Shown here: one piece after another, positions 1 to 9,443 of the stretch | How positions within the stretch are numbered: the first letter of the stretch is position 1 | Layout: the number at the start of each line of letters is the position of its first letter | Source: Micromonospora sp. WMMD882 | GTDB taxonomy: Bacteria; Actinomycetota; Actinomycetes; Mycobacteriales; Micromonosporaceae | Length of the DNA stretch: 64,000 nucleotides | Assembly: GCF_027497255.1 (NCBI RefSeq) | Contig: NZ_CP114903.1 | Span: 2,728,001 to 2,792,000 of the forward strand | Direction: 5' to 3' | Translations under genes and position numbers: made by a program | Notes under the pieces: generated by a model | What the model was told of the DNA's origin: nothing | Databases searched by the model: none | What the model saw: the letters and a program-made list of their open reading frames with translations, nothing else

Positions 1-51
1 CGGCGACCGAACCCGGACCGGTGATCGGTCGGGCCGGCGGGACGGCGGTGG

Positions 52-495
52 TCAGGCGGCGCAGACCACGTCCCGCTCGGCGGGACGGACCCGGGCGGAG
101 CGCAGGGTGGCCTTGAGCGGGGAATCCTGGCGGACGGCCACCGCGACCGACCCGTCGCCGCCGACCTGCCGGACCGCCTGCGGGGCGACCTTGCGGACGC
201 CGGCCCGGGTCACCGGCTCGACCGACTCGTCGACGACCGGAACCAGCACGCCCGGCATCTGCTCGGCCAACGCCACCGTGTCGCTGACCTCGCGCAGCAG
301 CTCGGACAGGCGCGCGCCGAGCGCGTCGCAGATGGCGGCCAGCAGCTCGCTGGAGGGCTCCTTCTGGCCGCGTTCGATCTCGGAGAGGTAACCCAGGCTG
401 ACGTTCGCCGCGGACGACACCTCGCGTAGGGTGCGGTGCTGCCCCTGCCGACGCGCCCGCAGTGCATCACCGATCACCCGGCGTAGCAGGACCAT
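52..495 (-). CDS. clgR: ClgR-like XRE-family transcriptional regulator
   Basis: A 147-residue DNA-binding protein. Residues 8-62 form a Cro/CI-type helix-turn-helix ([20 protein letters not shown]), followed by a long basic C-terminal region. In actinobacteria ClgR activates clp protease and chaperone genes, and it is normally encoded beside cinA and pgsA, as here. The ATG at 495 is chosen because the transcript carries GGAGG a few bases upstream; the longer reading to 624 has no such site and an unconvincing N-terminus. It lies 156 bp downstream of cinA in the same orientation. The assignment rests on the HTH sequence and neighbourhood; another XRE regulator cannot be fully excluded. Confidence 0.85.
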   Translation of the reverse strand: MVLLRRVIGDALRARRQGQHRTLREVSSAANVSLGYLSEIERGQKEPSSELLAAICDALGARLSELLREVSDTVALAEQMPGVLVPVVDESVEPVTRAGVRKVAPQAVRQVGGDGSVAVAVRQDSPLKATLRSARVRPAERDVVCAA

Positions 496-651
496 CGCAC
501 CTCCCTGGAGGAACCGTTCCCCGGCGGCCGGGGCGCGCCGGGTGCGGGGGGCCGCCCCCGGGCCGGACCGCCCGTCGGAGTCTTCCCGCAACCGTACCCG
601 CTGCCGGCCCCGCCGACATACCACCCCGGCGGGCCAGAAATCGGACCGGGC

Positions 652-1206
652 TCAGCGCCGGGCCGCGTCGACCGGCTCGCCGGCGGTCCGGATCTGGGCG
701 GTGAGCAGGCGCAACGCCTCCTCGACGGCGGTCGCCCGGATGTGGTCCCGACCACCGTCGAGACGCAGTTCCCGCACGATCGTCCCGTTCGGTCCGGCAA
801 CCGCGACGAACACCAGGCCCACCGGTTTGCCGCCCTGCGGCTCCGGCCCGGCCACGCCGGTGGTCGCCAGCCCCCAGTCGGCCCCGCACCGCTGCCGCCC
901 GCCCTCGGCGAGGGCCACCGCCACGTCCGGGTCGACCGGCCCGCGGGCGGCGAGCAGATCCGCCGGGACGCCGGCCAGCGTCGCCTTCAACTCGGTCGCG
1001 TACGCCACCACGCCGCCCCGGTAGACGCCGCTCACGCCGGCGATCTCCACGATCGAGGCGGCCAGCGAGCCACCCGTCAACGATTCGACGGTGGCGAGCG
1101 TCTCGCCCCGCTCGGAGAGCCGGTGCACCACCCCGGCGGCCGGATTGGTGACCGGCCGGTCGTCGGCGTCGTCCGGCGCCGTCACGTCGTCACGTCCCAC
1201 TGCCAT
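652..1206 (-). CDS. cinA: CinA-family protein (C-terminal amidohydrolase domain only)
   Basis: A 184-residue protein matching the stand-alone C-terminal domain of CinA (PncC type, nicotinamide-nucleotide amidase). Visible family motifs are ATVESLTGGSLAASI near residue 39, YRGGVVAYATELK near 62 and GLATTGVAGPEPQGGKPVG near 112. The enzyme deamidates NMN in pyridine-nucleotide recycling. The N-terminal molybdopterin-binding COG1058 domain of full CinA is absent. The ATG at 1206 is preferred; longer readings run antiparallel to coding sequence of pgsA in another frame. It lies between pgsA and clgR. Confidence 0.88.
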   Translation of the reverse strand: MAVGRDDVTAPDDADDRPVTNPAAGVVHRLSERGETLATVESLTGGSLAASIVEIAGVSGVYRGGVVAYATELKATLAGVPADLLAARGPVDPDVAVALAEGGRQRCGADWGLATTGVAGPEPQGGKPVGLVFVAVAGPNGTIVRELRLDGGRDHIRATAVEEALRLLTAQIRTAGEPVDAARR

Positions 1207-1337
1207 GTCCGCCTTTCTTCCCCCACCCGGTCGCGTCAACCATCCTGCACCGGGCCCGGTCGCGGGCGGACTGCCCGGCCGGGACCGGCGACGGAGCGCC
1301 CGCCCGGGGGCCGGCGACGGCCCGCCCGCGGGCGGGG

Positions 1338-2000
1338 TCAGCGGGGGGCGCGCAGGCGCAGGGCACGGACCACGTAGTCGAAGCCGGTCAGCACCGTCAC
1401 GACCACCGCCGCGGCCATGATCCACGGACCGATCCCGGCCCAGCCGGCCGGCATCGGCCAGAGATACCAGACGATGGCGAGGATCTGCAGCGCGGTCTTG
1501 GCCTTGCCGCCCCGGCTGGCCGCGATCACCCCGTGCCGGATCACCCAGAACCGGATCAGGGTCACCCCGGCCTCCCGGACGAGGATCACCGCGGTCACCC
1601 ACCAGGGCAGCCGGTCGTACCAGGACAGCAGCAACAGGGCGGCCCCGGTGAGGGCCTTGTCGGCGATCGGGTCGGCGACCTTGCCGACCGAGGTGACCAG
1701 CGCGTACCGGCGGGCGATCCAGCCGTCCGCGAAGTCGGTGAGCGAGGCGAGCGCGAAGACCAGGCAGGCCGCCACCCGCCACCCGGCGTGGGTCATCGTC
1801 GAGACGACCACCAGCACCGTGAAGACCGGCACCAGCACCAGCCGCAACGCGGTGAGCGCGTTGGCCGCGTTCACCACCGGGACCGGCGCCACCACCGTCG
1901 GCGGCGTCGGGTCGACCGCCCCGGTCACCGGGTCGACCCGTCTCGACGTGCCCGGTACCGCGCCACCTGGCTCCCCCGCTCGGTCAGGGCCCGCCGTCAC
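1338..2000 (-). CDS. pgsA: CDP-diacylglycerol-glycerol-3-phosphate 3-phosphatidyltransferase
   Basis: A membrane CDP-alcohol phosphotransferase of 220 residues that commits CDP-diacylglycerol to phosphatidylglycerol or cardiolipin synthesis. The diagnostic motif D-x2-DG-x2-AR-x8-G-x3-D-x3-D is intact (D89, D92-G93, A96-R97, G106, D110, D114). Several hydrophobic segments follow, including residues 52-70 and 75-90. The start at 2000 overlaps the rimO stop by four bases (ATGA), indicating translational coupling. A Pro/Val-rich tail of about 40 residues precedes the first membrane helix, and a later GTG pair at residues 42-43 is possible. Exact substrate specificity within the family is inferred. 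Confidence 0.9.
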   Translation of the reverse strand: MTAGPDRAGEPGGAVPGTSRRVDPVTGAVDPTPPTVVAPVPVVNAANALTALRLVLVPVFTVLVVVSTMTHAGWRVAACLVFALASLTDFADGWIARRYALVTSVGKVADPIADKALTGAALLLLSWYDRLPWWVTAVILVREAGVTLIRFWVIRHGVIAASRGGKAKTALQILAIVWYLWPMPAGWAGIGPWIMAAAVVVTVLTGFDYVVRALRLRAPR

Positions 2001-3523
2001 CGTGCCGCGCCGGGCGCCGCCGAGATCATCTCATCCGGTACGGCGACCAGGTCGACCCCTTCGGTGCCGGTGACGGTCGCCCGGACCAGGTCACCCGGCC
2101 GCAGGGCGGCCACGTCCACCCCACCGCCGGGCGGGGCGACCAGGGTGGTCGAGCCGTCCACCTCGGGGGCCTGGTGCGCCGCCCGCCCCTCCACGACGCC
2201 GTCGTCGACCGAGTCGACGAGCACCTCGACGGTCGAGCCGAGCCGCTCCTCGGCGCGCTGCGAGCAGAGCTCGTCGGCGAGCGCGACGAGCTTGTCGTAC
2301 CGCCGCCGGACGGTGGCCGCGGAGACCTTGCCGGGCAGCCCGGCGGCCTCGGTGCCGTCCTCGTCGCTGTAGTCGAACACGCCGATCGCGTCCAACCGCG
2401 CCTCCGTCAGGAACCGGACCAGCTCGTCCACGTCGGCCCGGGTCTCGCCGGGGAAGCCGACGATGAAGTTGCTGCGCGCCCCCGCCTCCGGGGCCAGGGC
2501 GCGGGCGCCGGCCAGCAGCTCCAGGAAACGGTCGGTGGAGCCGAACCGGCGCATCCGGCGCAGCACCGGCTCGCTGGAGTGCTGGAACGACAGGTCGAAG
2601 TACGCCGCCACGCCCGGCGTGGTGGCGATCGCCTCGACCAGGCCGGGCCGGGTCTCGGCCGGCTGGAGGTAGCTGGCCCGGACCCGGACGATCCCGTCGA
2701 TCGCGGCGAGCTGCGGCAGCAGCTTCTCCAGCGCCCGGGGATCGCCCAGGTCCTTGCCGTACGACGTCGAGTTCTCGCTGACCAGGACCAGCTCCCGGAC
2801 GCCCGTCCCGGCCAGCCACTCGGCCTCGGCGAGCAGCTCGTCGGGCGTACGGGAGACGAAGGCGCCGCGGAAGGCGGGGATGGCGCAGAACGCGCAGCGC
2901 CGGTCGCATCCGCTGGCCAGCTTGAGCGACGCGACCGGGCCGGTGTCCAGCCGGTGGCGCAGCACCGGACGCAGGTGCGCCGGGGTGTGCTCGTCGGTCT
3001 GCGGGGCGACCCGGGTCGGCGTGCCGTGGCCGGGCGGCGACGCCGGCGTGCCGTGGCCGGGCAGGGACACCGCGCTGGCCCGCCGGGCCACCGGGGTCAG
3101 CGGCAGCAGCTCGCGGCGGTCCCGTGGGGTGTGCGCGGGCACCGTCTCGCCGACGAGCACCGCGTCGAGCCGGGCGGCGATGTCGGGGTAGTCGTCGAAG
3201 CTGAGCACGGCCCGCGCCTCGGGCAGGCTGTCGGCCAGCTCCCGGCCGTACCGCTCGGCCATGCAGCCGGCCGCCACCACGGTGGCCCCGGTGTCGGCGG
3301 CGGCCAGCAGCGTCTGGATCGAATCCTGCTTGGCCTTCTCCACGAACCCGCAGGTGTTCACGACCACCACGTCGGCGCGCTCGCCGTCGGTGGTCACCTG
3401 CCAGCCGTCGGCGTGCAGGCGGGCGGCCAACTCCTCCGAGTCGACCTCGTTGCGGGCACAGCCCAGGGTCAGCAGGGCGACCCGGCGACCGTCAGCGGGG
3501 GAAGGGGAGGCGGCAGACACCAC
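1997..3523 (-). CDS. rimO: Ribosomal protein S12 methylthiotransferase
   Basis: A radical-SAM methylthiotransferase that modifies an aspartate of ribosomal protein S12. The N-terminal MTTase domain has cluster cysteines C22 (LGCARNEVD), C58 (NTCGF) and C87 (AGCMAE). The radical-SAM CxxxCxxC motif is at C206/C210/C213, and a TRAM-like domain closes the protein. At 508 residues it is longer than usual because the linker between the two cluster domains carries a duplicated GHGTP element (about 157-170). A TACCCT -10 hexamer lies 3 bp upstream of the GTG at 3523 and 6 bp upstream of a second GTG at 3520, so a leaderless start at 3520 is plausible. Confidence 0.92.
   Translation of the reverse strand: MVSAASPSPADGRRVALLTLGCARNEVDSEELAARLHADGWQVTTDGERADVVVVNTCGFVEKAKQDSIQTLLAAADTGATVVAAGCMAERYGRELADSLPEARAVLSFDDYPDIAARLDAVLVGETVPAHTPRDRRELLPLTPVARRASAVSLPGHGTPASPPGHGTPTRVAPQTDEHTPAHLRPVLRHRLDTGPVASLKLASGCDRRCAFCAIPAFRGAFVSRTPDELLAEAEWLAGTGVRELVLVSENSTSYGKDLGDPRALEKLLPQLAAIDGIVRVRASYLQPAETRPGLVEAIATTPGVAAYFDLSFQHSSEPVLRRMRRFGSTDRFLELLAGARALAPEAGARSNFIVGFPGETRADVDELVRFLTEARLDAIGVFDYSDEDGTEAAGLPGKVSAATVRRRYDKLVALADELCSQRAEERLGSTVEVLVDSVDDGVVEGRAAHQAPEVDGSTTLVAPPGGGVDVAALRPGDLVRATVTGTEGVDLVAVPDEMISAAPGAAR
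3018..3071. repeat. 27-bp tandem duplication inside rimO
   Basis: Two consecutive 27-bp units begin at 3018 and 3045, with 18 identical leading bases (ggcgtgccgtggccgggc). They encode the repeated GHGTP peptide in the linker between the MTTase and radical-SAM domains of RimO. Confidence 0.8.
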
Positions 3524-3526
3524 CCG

Positions 3527-3532
3527 AGGGTA
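3527..3532 (-). promoter_or_regulatory. Putative -10 hexamer of rimO (leaderless)
   Basis: TACCCT on the minus strand matches TAnnnT and sits six bases before the second in-frame GTG at 3520. That spacing would place the transcription start at the start codon. No clear -35 is seen. Confidence 0.4.
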
Positions 3533-3580
3533 CCGGGCGCGCGGTGGCCGCCCGCCGACGCCCGGCCCACGTAGCCGCGC

Positions 3581-4504
3581 TCACACCGTGGTCGCGGCGA
3601 GCTGGACGAGCCGGTCCAGCAGGAACGCCTCGGTGCCGGCCAGGCCCACCGAACAGAACACGGTGACGTCGTCGCGGTCCGTCCGTCCGGACGCCGCGCC
3701 GGCCAGCACCGCGCCCAGGTCACCCAACCGCTCCGCGTACGGGGGCAGCGCCGCCAGCATCGGCGGGTCGTACGCCCCGGCCTGGGCGGGCGAGTCGGTG
3801 ACCAGCGCGCCGGCGGCGTCCAGCAGGGTGGTGTCGAACTCGGCGCGCCCGCGCTGTTTGAAGCCGACCAGGTTGACGTGGACGCCCGGGGCGAGGTCCC
3901 CGGCGTCGAGCACCGGGGTGGGGCTGTCGGTGGCGACCAGCACCACGTCGCGCCCGCGGACCGCCTCACCCGGGGTGGCAACCGCGCGCGCCGGGACGCC
4001 CAGCTCGGCCTGGACCCGGGCGGCGAACCGCTGCCGGCGCGCCGGGGTGGGGCTGTGCACGGTCACCTCCCGTAGCGGGCGGACCGCCGCCGTGGCCCAC
4101 ACCTGGGCCCACGCCTGCCCACCGGAGCCGAGCACCCCGACGGTGGTCGCCTCCGGGCGGGCCAACGCGTCCACGGCGACCCCGCCGAGCCCTCCGGTGC
4201 GCCGCGAGCCCAGCTCCGCGCCGACGCCGACCGCCCGTACCGCCCCGGTCCGGCCGTCGTGCAGCACCACGAGCTGCTCCCCCTCGGGGTGACCGAAGGT
4301 GTCGTAGGAGCGGTAGCCGTACCACTCGCCGGTGAGCTGGCCGGCGGTGAACACCAGCCGGCCGCCGTCGAGCCGGGCCGACGCCCGGGGCGGGGCGACC
4401 AGGCGACCCTCGTACGCGGCCAGCACCGCGCCACGCATCGCCTCGACGGCGCGGCCCGCGTCGAGGACGGCGGCGACCTCCCGGTCGGAGAAGAGCAGAG
4501 CCAT
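3581..4504 (-). CDS. Ornithine cyclodeaminase / mu-crystallin family protein
   Basis: A 307-residue NAD(P)-dependent protein of the ornithine cyclodeaminase family, which includes alanine dehydrogenase and ketimine reductase relatives. The central Rossmann motif TTVGVLGSGGQAWAQVW is followed by the family signature for a second nucleotide-binding segment (RGRDVVLVATDSPTPVLD). The lysine-containing active-site segment of true ornithine cyclodeaminases is not obvious, so the substrate is unknown. The ATG at 4504 is preferred over 4522 because AAGGA lies eight bases upstream of it. It diverges from the guanidinium exporter and is separated from rimO by 57 bp. Confidence 0.8.
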   Translation of the reverse strand: MALLFSDREVAAVLDAGRAVEAMRGAVLAAYEGRLVAPPRASARLDGGRLVFTAGQLTGEWYGYRSYDTFGHPEGEQLVVLHDGRTGAVRAVGVGAELGSRRTGGLGGVAVDALARPEATTVGVLGSGGQAWAQVWATAAVRPLREVTVHSPTPARRQRFAARVQAELGVPARAVATPGEAVRGRDVVLVATDSPTPVLDAGDLAPGVHVNLVGFKQRGRAEFDTTLLDAAGALVTDSPAQAGAYDPPMLAALPPYAERLGDLGAVLAGAASGRTDRDDVTVFCSVGLAGTEAFLLDRLVQLAATTV

Positions 4505-4635
4505 GAGCCGATCCTTCAACATGAAGACAACTTCAGGTCAATGGTGGTGTCCGGGGTCACCCTCGACCGGCCGGTCGGCCGGGTCGGGCATCCCCCGACC
4601 GGTGCTACCGTCGGCGACGGCACCCCTCGGGTGTT

Positions 4636-4674
4636 CCGGACGAGTGGTGGCGTACCCGGTGACGCGAAGACGCC
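4636..4674 (+). promoter_or_regulatory. Guanidine-III (ykkC-III) riboswitch aptamer
   Basis: The segment starts with CCGGACGAG, continues through GTACCCGGT and ends with GAAGACGCC. These are the conserved blocks of the guanidine-III aptamer as I remember the Thermobifida fusca example. P1 pairs CCGG 4636-4639 with CCGG 4656-4659. The pseudoknot pairs GGCGT 4649-4653 with ACGCC 4670-4674. It lies 65 bp upstream of an SMR exporter, the usual context for guanidine riboswitches, where ligand binding increases exporter expression. Confidence 0.9.
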
Positions 4675-4676
4675 CC

Positions 4677-4717
4677 TCGGTCGTACGCGACCGACCCGTC
4701 CGGGAGGGCCTCGGACG
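4677..4717 (+). promoter_or_regulatory. Candidate expression platform of the guanidine-III riboswitch
   Basis: Two short hairpins follow the aptamer: TCGGTCG/CGACCGA (4677-4694) with a UACG tetraloop, and CGTCCG/CGGACG (4697-4717) with a GGAGGGCCT loop. The ribosome-binding purine run is just downstream (about 4724-4731). Whether control is at termination or at translation initiation is not evident. Confidence 0.45.
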
Positions 4718-4739
4718 CGGTGGCGGAGGGGGCGACGTC

Positions 4740-5054
4740 ATGGCCTGGTTGGTGCTCGTGGTGTCCGGGTTGTTGGAGACGGCGTGGGCGATCGCCCTGG
4801 ACCGCAGCGCCGGGTTCACCCGGCCGGTCCCGTCGCTGGTGTTCGCGGTGACCGTGGTGCTGAGCATGGTGGGGCTGGCGTACGCGCTGCGGGAGATCCC
4901 GGTCGGCACCGGTTACGCCGTGTGGGTGGGGATCGGCGCGGTGGGCACCGCCACGGTGGGCATCCTGGCGCTGGGCGAGTCGGCGAGCCTGCCCCGGCTG
5001 ATGTGTCTGCTGCTGGTGGTGGCCGGCGTGGTGGGGCTGAAGGTGTTCCACTGA
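4740..5054 (+). CDS. gdx: SMR-family guanidinium exporter (Gdx/SugE type)
   Basis: A 104-residue protein with four hydrophobic helices and the SMR hallmark glutamate in helix 1 (SGLLETAWAIALDRSAGF). The block GTGYAVWVGIGAVGTATVGI is typical of the SugE/Gdx branch rather than the multidrug EmrE branch. Members exchange guanidinium for protons. The ATG at 4740 has a GGAGGGGG ribosome site. The guanidine-III riboswitch upstream supports a guanidinium substrate. It appears to be a single-gene homodimeric type; no paired SMR gene follows. Confidence 0.9.
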   Translation: MAWLVLVVSGLLETAWAIALDRSAGFTRPVPSLVFAVTVVLSMVGLAYALREIPVGTGYAVWVGIGAVGTATVGILALGESASLPRLMCLLLVVAGVVGLKVFH

Positions 5055-5136
5055 GGAGTCGATGCGTAGCCGTCCGGCGGGCGGGGTAGAGATCCCGGCG
5101 ACGCCAAAGGAACAGTCGCACGCACCGGAGGACGAC

Positions 5137-5379
5137 ATGGCCAACATGCACACCACCGCCCGCCCGCGCACCAACGCCGCCCGGATCTGCACCATCCTCG
5201 GCTTCGTCTTCGCGGTGCTCGCGGTCTTCATCTCCCCGCTGCTCTTCGGCCTGGCCGGCGTCGTGCTCGGCATCGTCGGCGCGGTCCTCGGCGACAAGCC
5301 GCTCGGCTGGTACGCCGCCGCGGCGAGCGTGGTCGGCGCCCTGGTCGGCGCGCTGCTGGTCGCCGCCCTGCTGAACTGA
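5137..5379 (+). CDS. Small DUF4190-like membrane protein
   Basis: An 80-residue protein with a short hydrophilic N-terminus (MANMHTTARPRTNAARICTI) and two strongly hydrophobic helices (about 17-48 and 54-79) around a GDKPLGW turn. This resembles the actinobacterial DUF4190 type of two-helix membrane proteins. The ATG at 5137 is chosen for the GGAGG five to nine bases upstream. Its function is unknown. It lies 82 bp after gdx in the same direction and could be read through from that promoter. Confidence 0.75.
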   Translation: MANMHTTARPRTNAARICTILGFVFAVLAVFISPLLFGLAGVVLGIVGAVLGDKPLGWYAAAASVVGALVGALLVAALLN

Positions 5380-5394
5380 CCTGCCGAAGCCACC

Positions 5395-5430
5395 CGGGCC
5401 GGGCGCGCGGATCCCCGTGCGCCCGGCCCG
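5395..5430. terminator. Strong bidirectional hairpin terminator
   Basis: A 16-bp GC-rich stem (5395-5410 with 5415-5430, one G:U wobble) closes a 4-nt loop. It lies between the convergent small membrane gene and ftsK and could terminate both. Confidence 0.75.
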
Positions 5431-5431
5431 C

Positions 5432-5469
5432 TGCCGCGCGCCGGTCACGTTGCCGCGCGCCGGTCACGT
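5432..5469. repeat. 19-bp tandem duplication downstream of ftsK
   Basis: The unit tgccgcgcgccggtcacgt occurs exactly twice in tandem (5432-5450 and 5451-5469), followed by a partial third copy. It lies between the terminator hairpin and the ftsK stop codon. Confidence 0.85.
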
Positions 5470-5486
5470 TGCCGTGTGGGGCGGGC

Positions 5487-8400
5487 TCAGTCGCCGGCGC
5501 CCGACAGGGCGGCCAGCGCCTCCTCCAACTCGTCCGGCTTGACGAGGACGTCGCGGGCCTTGGAGCCCTCGGACGGGCCGACGATGCCCCGGGTCTCCAT
5601 CAGGTCCATCAGCCGGCCCGCCTTGGCGAAACCGACCCGCAGCTTGCGTTGCAGCATCGAGGTGGACCCGAACTGCGAGGTCACCACCAGCTCGATCGCC
5701 TGCACCAGCAGGTCCAGGTCGTCGCCGATCTCCTCGTCGATCTTCTTCTTGTTGTCCTGGGCCGGGGTGAGCACGTCCGGCCGGAACTCCGGCTCGCGCT
5801 GGTCCTTGCAGAACCTCACCACGTCGGCGATCTCGCGCTCGGTGACCCAGGCCCCCTGGATCCGGATCGGCTTCGACGCGCCCATCGGCAGGAAGAGACC
5901 GTCACCCCGCCCGAGCAGCTTCTCCGCGCCCGGCTGGTCGAGGATGACCCGGGAGTCGGCAAGCGACGAGGTGGCGAACGCCAGCCGGGACGGCACGTTC
6001 GCCTTGATCAGGCCGGTCACCACGTCGACCGAGGGACGCTGGGTGGCGAGCACCAGGTGGATGCCGGCGGCCCGGGCGAGCTGGGTGATCCGGACGACCG
6101 AGTCCTCCACGTCGCGCGGCGCGACCATCATCAGGTCGGCCAGCTCGTCCACGATCACCAGCAGGTACGGGTACGGCTTCATCTCCCGTTCGCTGCCCGG
6201 CGGGGCGGTGATCTCGCCGGTGCGGACCTTGCGGTTGAAGTCGTCGATGTGCCGGACCCCGTTGGCGGCGAGGTCGTCGTAGCGCATGTCCATCTCGCGG
6301 ACCACCCACTCCAGCGAGTCGGCGGCCTTCTTGGCGTTGGTCACGATCGGGGTGACCAGGTGCGGGATGCCCTCGTAGCTGGTCATCTCGACCCGCTTCG
6401 GGTCGATCAGCAGCAGCCGCACCTCGTCCGGGGTGGCCCGGGTCAGGACGGAGACGAGCAGGGAGTTCAGCAGACTGGAGTTGTGCGTCGGCACGAGAGA
6501 GCGGCCGGCGAGATACAGATGGCTCGGGCTGTCGACCTCGATACACCGGACCGGCACCGACGGAACCGGGCGGACACCGACGATGTAGCGACGGGCGAGG
6601 GTCGGACGATTCGTGGTGACCTGGCGGCTCAGCTTCCGGGTGAGCCGGAAGACCTTGTCCCGGGGGGTGAAGCGGATGCGGTAGCAGATGGACGTCTCCG
6701 GCCTTCTTCCCGCGACGGGCTTCGTACTCATCGTCGCCTGGTAGCCGAGACCGAGGACGAGTTCCAGGGCGTCCCGGGCGAGCCGCTCGTTGGTGAGCGC
6801 GAGTTCGACGCCACCCTGCTTCGTGACCGTGCCGTCAGTGTCCAGCAGGCCGGCGAGCAGCGCCCGTCGTTGCGTCTCGGACGCCCTCAGGTAGACGGGT
6901 GGGATGTGCTTCTCACCGATCTCACGGAAGAGTGCCCGTAACGTCCGGTACGGCTGCCGAGGACGGTTGGATGGCGCCTCCGAGGCGGTCCAGTCCCTTG
7001 GTCCTGACCGCGTCCGCGCGAGGTAGACGGCGGTGGTCGACACACCGACGTGCCTGGCCGCCGCCGGCCCGCTCATGCCCCGATCGACAAGGAGCAAGGC
7101 TTCGGCGATCCGCCGGCCCCTGTCCTGACGGTTGGAGATGTGAAACCGGATCTTCCCCCGCGGCCGCGCGGTCACCTCGTAACCGTCCAGGCGGATCTGC
7201 TCCAGGATCTCGTGGTCGGCGCAGGTCAGGGTCGAAGAGCCGGTCGTCCCGTCGCCCAGCCAGCAACCGAGGGTGTAGGGGGCGATGGGCACCTCTCGCT
7301 CGGAACAATCCAGGGGACCGGCCACAGCGACGGCGTGGTTCGCCCACTCGCCGTTCGGCCCCACGCGGAGGGTCTCGGCGATCTGCCTCGTCGTCACCGT
7401 CGCTTCGTCATGCGACTGTCTGGCCGCCGACCTGTCTGGATGAAGCACCCGTGCGGACAATGCCTGGTACACCCGGTGACGGGAATAGGTGGGAACCCAA
7501 CGGGTGACCACCCGGCCCGCTCGCTCATACGGCGCCCGACCGAGCGCCGGCTCCTTGGGGATGCCCCGAAGGATCTGGTGGAGGGTGTTCCTGAACTGCT
7601 CGCCGAGATCCGTCACCACCTCACGACTGGAGACCGGGCGGTCCGGCTCCGCCAGTACCTCCGCCAGGCGCCGACCCATCAGTCCACGATCCTCAGGTGT
7701 CCAGTACGAACCGTCCTTCCACCGGTGCGTACGCTGCACGCGTCCGGCCCGTGTCGTGGTGCGCCACTCGTGGTCGGCATCCGCGATGATGACCGTGCCG
7801 TCGGAGAACGTGACCTCGTGACAGGGGCGGTCACGCATGATCGGCGTGGCGGCCAGCACCCGGCAGGGCTTACCGTGTTCGTCGAACACCCGGTCACCCA
7901 CCCGCAGCTCGCCCATGGTGGACCAGCCGTCAGGAGTGGCGATCGGGGTCTCCAGCGCCAAGGCCTTGCCGGCCCCGGTGGCGCCGGCCACCAGGATGTG
8001 CGGCATCTTCGCGAGGTTGGCGACCACGTAGCCGCCCTCGATGTCCTTGCCGAGGGCCACCACCATCGGATGGTGGTCGCTGGTGGCCGCCCGGGAGCGC
8101 AGCACGTCACCGAGGGCGACGTTCTCCGGGTCGGTGTTCGGGATCTCCACGCCGACCGCGCTCTTGCCCGGGATCGGGCTGAGGATCCGTACGTCCGGGG
8201 ACTTCACCGCGTACGCGATGTTGCGGGAGAGCTGGGTGATCCGCTCGACCTTGACGCCCGGCCCCAGCTCGACCTCGTACCGGGTGACGGTGGGGCCCCG
8301 GGTGAAGCCGGTGACCTCGGCGTCCACCCCGAACTGGTCGAAGACGCCGGTCAGCGCGGCGATCACCTCGTCGTTGGCCTTGCTCCGGGTCTTCGGGGCC

Positions 8401-9431
8401 GCGCCGCCGGCGAGCAGGTTCGCCGGCGGCAGGGTGTAGTCGCCGGACAGGCCGGTGAGCGCCAACTGCTCGGCCCGGGTGGGCGGCGGCGAGTGCTCCG
8501 GCGGCTCGGGCTTACGCCGGGCGGCGGGCACCCGGGCCGGGGCCTTCCGGGGCAGGACCACCGTCTCCTGGAGGTCGACGTCCTCGTCGTACGGGTCGTC
8601 CAGCTCGATCGGCTCGGGCGGTGGTGGCGGGGCGGCCTTACGCGGACGGCGACGCGGCGGGGCCTTCTCGGCGGTCTCCTCCTCGGCCGGCACGGGCGGC
8701 ACGCCCAGCACCCCGCCGGTGAGCAGACCGAGCCGTTCGGGGATCTTGTTGATCGGGGTGGCGGTGACCACCAGCAGGCCGAACACCAGCAGCAGGAGCA
8801 GCAGCGGCACCGCCACCCAGGCGGTCACGGCGCGCTCCAGCAGACCGCCGACGCCGGCCCCGACCAGGCCGCCGGCGTAGTCCCGCTGGACCTGGTCGAC
8901 CGGGCGCTGTCCGATGTGCAGCACGGCGGCGGTGGCGACCAGCATCGACCCCCAGCCGACCAGGCCACGCCCCCGGTGCGCCGGGTCGGCCGGCTCCCGC
9001 ATCATCCGCCAGGCGCCGATCATCAGCAGGACGGGCAGCACGACGGAGATCGCGCCCAGGAAGAGCCGGACCATGTCGGCGAGGCGGGCGCCGACCGGGC
9101 CCGCGCCGGAGAACCAGATCGCCACCGCGCTGAGCAGGGCAAGTCCGAACAGGAGCAGCCCGGCGCCGTCCCGACGGTGTTCCGGGCCGACCTCGCGGGC
9201 GGTGGCGGCCTGCCGGCCGACGGCCCGGAACGTCCACCCGACACCGTGGGCCAGCCCCATCCAGGCGGCGGTGATCGCGCGGCCGAGGCCGACGCCGCGG
9301 CTCGGCCGGGCGGAAGGGCGACGCCGGGCGGAGGCGCCGCCCTTCTTCGCCGGCTGGCGGGCACGACTGTTCTGGTTACCGCGCGGCGACGCGCCGCGTC
9401 GCCGGCTCGCCTGAGAGGTACGGCCCGCCAT
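5487..9431 (-). CDS. ftsK: FtsK/SpoIIIE DNA translocase carrying an in-frame intein
   Basis: A membrane-anchored DNA pump that moves chromosomal DNA at septation. The precursor is 1314 residues; without the 495-residue intein the translocase is 819. After a basic N-terminus there are four hydrophobic segments (about 88-108, 118-140, 158-175, 205-224), a Pro-rich linker, then alpha/beta motor domains and a C-terminal gamma winged helix ([20 protein letters not shown]). The Walker A motif GATGAGK is split from its serine by the intein at residues 490-984. TACCGT six bases before the ATG at 9431 suggests a leaderless transcript. It is convergent with the gene ending at 5379. Confidence 0.95.
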   Translation of the reverse strand: MAGRTSQASRRRGASPRGNQNSRARQPAKKGGASARRRPSARPSRGVGLGRAITAAWMGLAHGVGWTFRAVGRQAATAREVGPEHRRDGAGLLLFGLALLSAVAIWFSGAGPVGARLADMVRLFLGAISVVLPVLLMIGAWRMMREPADPAHRGRGLVGWGSMLVATAAVLHIGQRPVDQVQRDYAGGLVGAGVGGLLERAVTAWVAVPLLLLLLVFGLLVVTATPINKIPERLGLLTGGVLGVPPVPAEEETAEKAPPRRRPRKAAPPPPPEPIELDDPYDEDVDLQETVVLPRKAPARVPAARRKPEPPEHSPPPTRAEQLALTGLSGDYTLPPANLLAGGAAPKTRSKANDEVIAALTGVFDQFGVDAEVTGFTRGPTVTRYEVELGPGVKVERITQLSRNIAYAVKSPDVRILSPIPGKSAVGVEIPNTDPENVALGDVLRSRAATSDHHPMVVALGKDIEGGYVVANLAKMPHILVAGATGAGKALALETPIATPDGWSTMGELRVGDRVFDEHGKPCRVLAATPIMRDRPCHEVTFSDGTVIIADADHEWRTTTRAGRVQRTHRWKDGSYWTPEDRGLMGRRLAEVLAEPDRPVSSREVVTDLGEQFRNTLHQILRGIPKEPALGRAPYERAGRVVTRWVPTYSRHRVYQALSARVLHPDRSAARQSHDEATVTTRQIAETLRVGPNGEWANHAVAVAGPLDCSEREVPIAPYTLGCWLGDGTTGSSTLTCADHEILEQIRLDGYEVTARPRGKIRFHISNRQDRGRRIAEALLLVDRGMSGPAAARHVGVSTTAVYLARTRSGPRDWTASEAPSNRPRQPYRTLRALFREIGEKHIPPVYLRASETQRRALLAGLLDTDGTVTKQGGVELALTNERLARDALELVLGLGYQATMSTKPVAGRRPETSICYRIRFTPRDKVFRLTRKLSRQVTTNRPTLARRYIVGVRPVPSVPVRCIEVDSPSHLYLAGRSLVPTHNSSLLNSLLVSVLTRATPDEVRLLLIDPKRVEMTSYEGIPHLVTPIVTNAKKAADSLEWVVREMDMRYDDLAANGVRHIDDFNRKVRTGEITAPPGSEREMKPYPYLLVIVDELADLMMVAPRDVEDSVVRITQLARAAGIHLVLATQRPSVDVVTGLIKANVPSRLAFATSSLADSRVILDQPGAEKLLGRGDGLFLPMGASKPIRIQGAWVTEREIADVVRFCKDQREPEFRPDVLTPAQDNKKKIDEEIGDDLDLLVQAIELVVTSQFGSTSMLQRKLRVGFAKAGRLMDLMETRGIVGPSEGSKARDVLVKPDELEEALAALSGAGD
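6480..7964 (-). other. Intein with LAGLIDADG endonuclease domain inserted in FtsK Walker A; class 3 signature
   Basis: The intein covers FtsK residues 490-984 (495 aa), between GATGAGK and SSLLNSLL. It begins with [14 protein letters not shown], so position 1 is alanine rather than Cys/Ser, and ends VPTHN followed by Ser+1. Residues of the class 3 triplet are all present: Trp two after the block B His (HEW, intein W67), block F Cys (VRCIEVD, C474) and Thr before the terminal His-Asn (T493). LAGLIDADG-type motifs [10 protein letters not shown] and [10 protein letters not shown], with a helix-turn-helix-like segment between them, indicate a homing endonuclease. Splicing is inferred. Confidence 0.93.
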
Positions 9432-9437
9432 AGAGTC

Positions 9438-9443
9438 ACGGTA
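9438..9443 (-). promoter_or_regulatory. Putative -10 hexamer of ftsK (leaderless)
   Basis: TACCGT on the minus strand is followed by exactly six bases and the ATG at 9431, which places the predicted transcription start at the start codon. No recognisable -35 is seen. Confidence 0.45.

Noticed and set aside
52..624. 190-residue version of the ClgR-like regulator
   Set aside because: The extra 43 residues are basic and nonconserved-looking, and the good ribosome site belongs to the ATG at 495.
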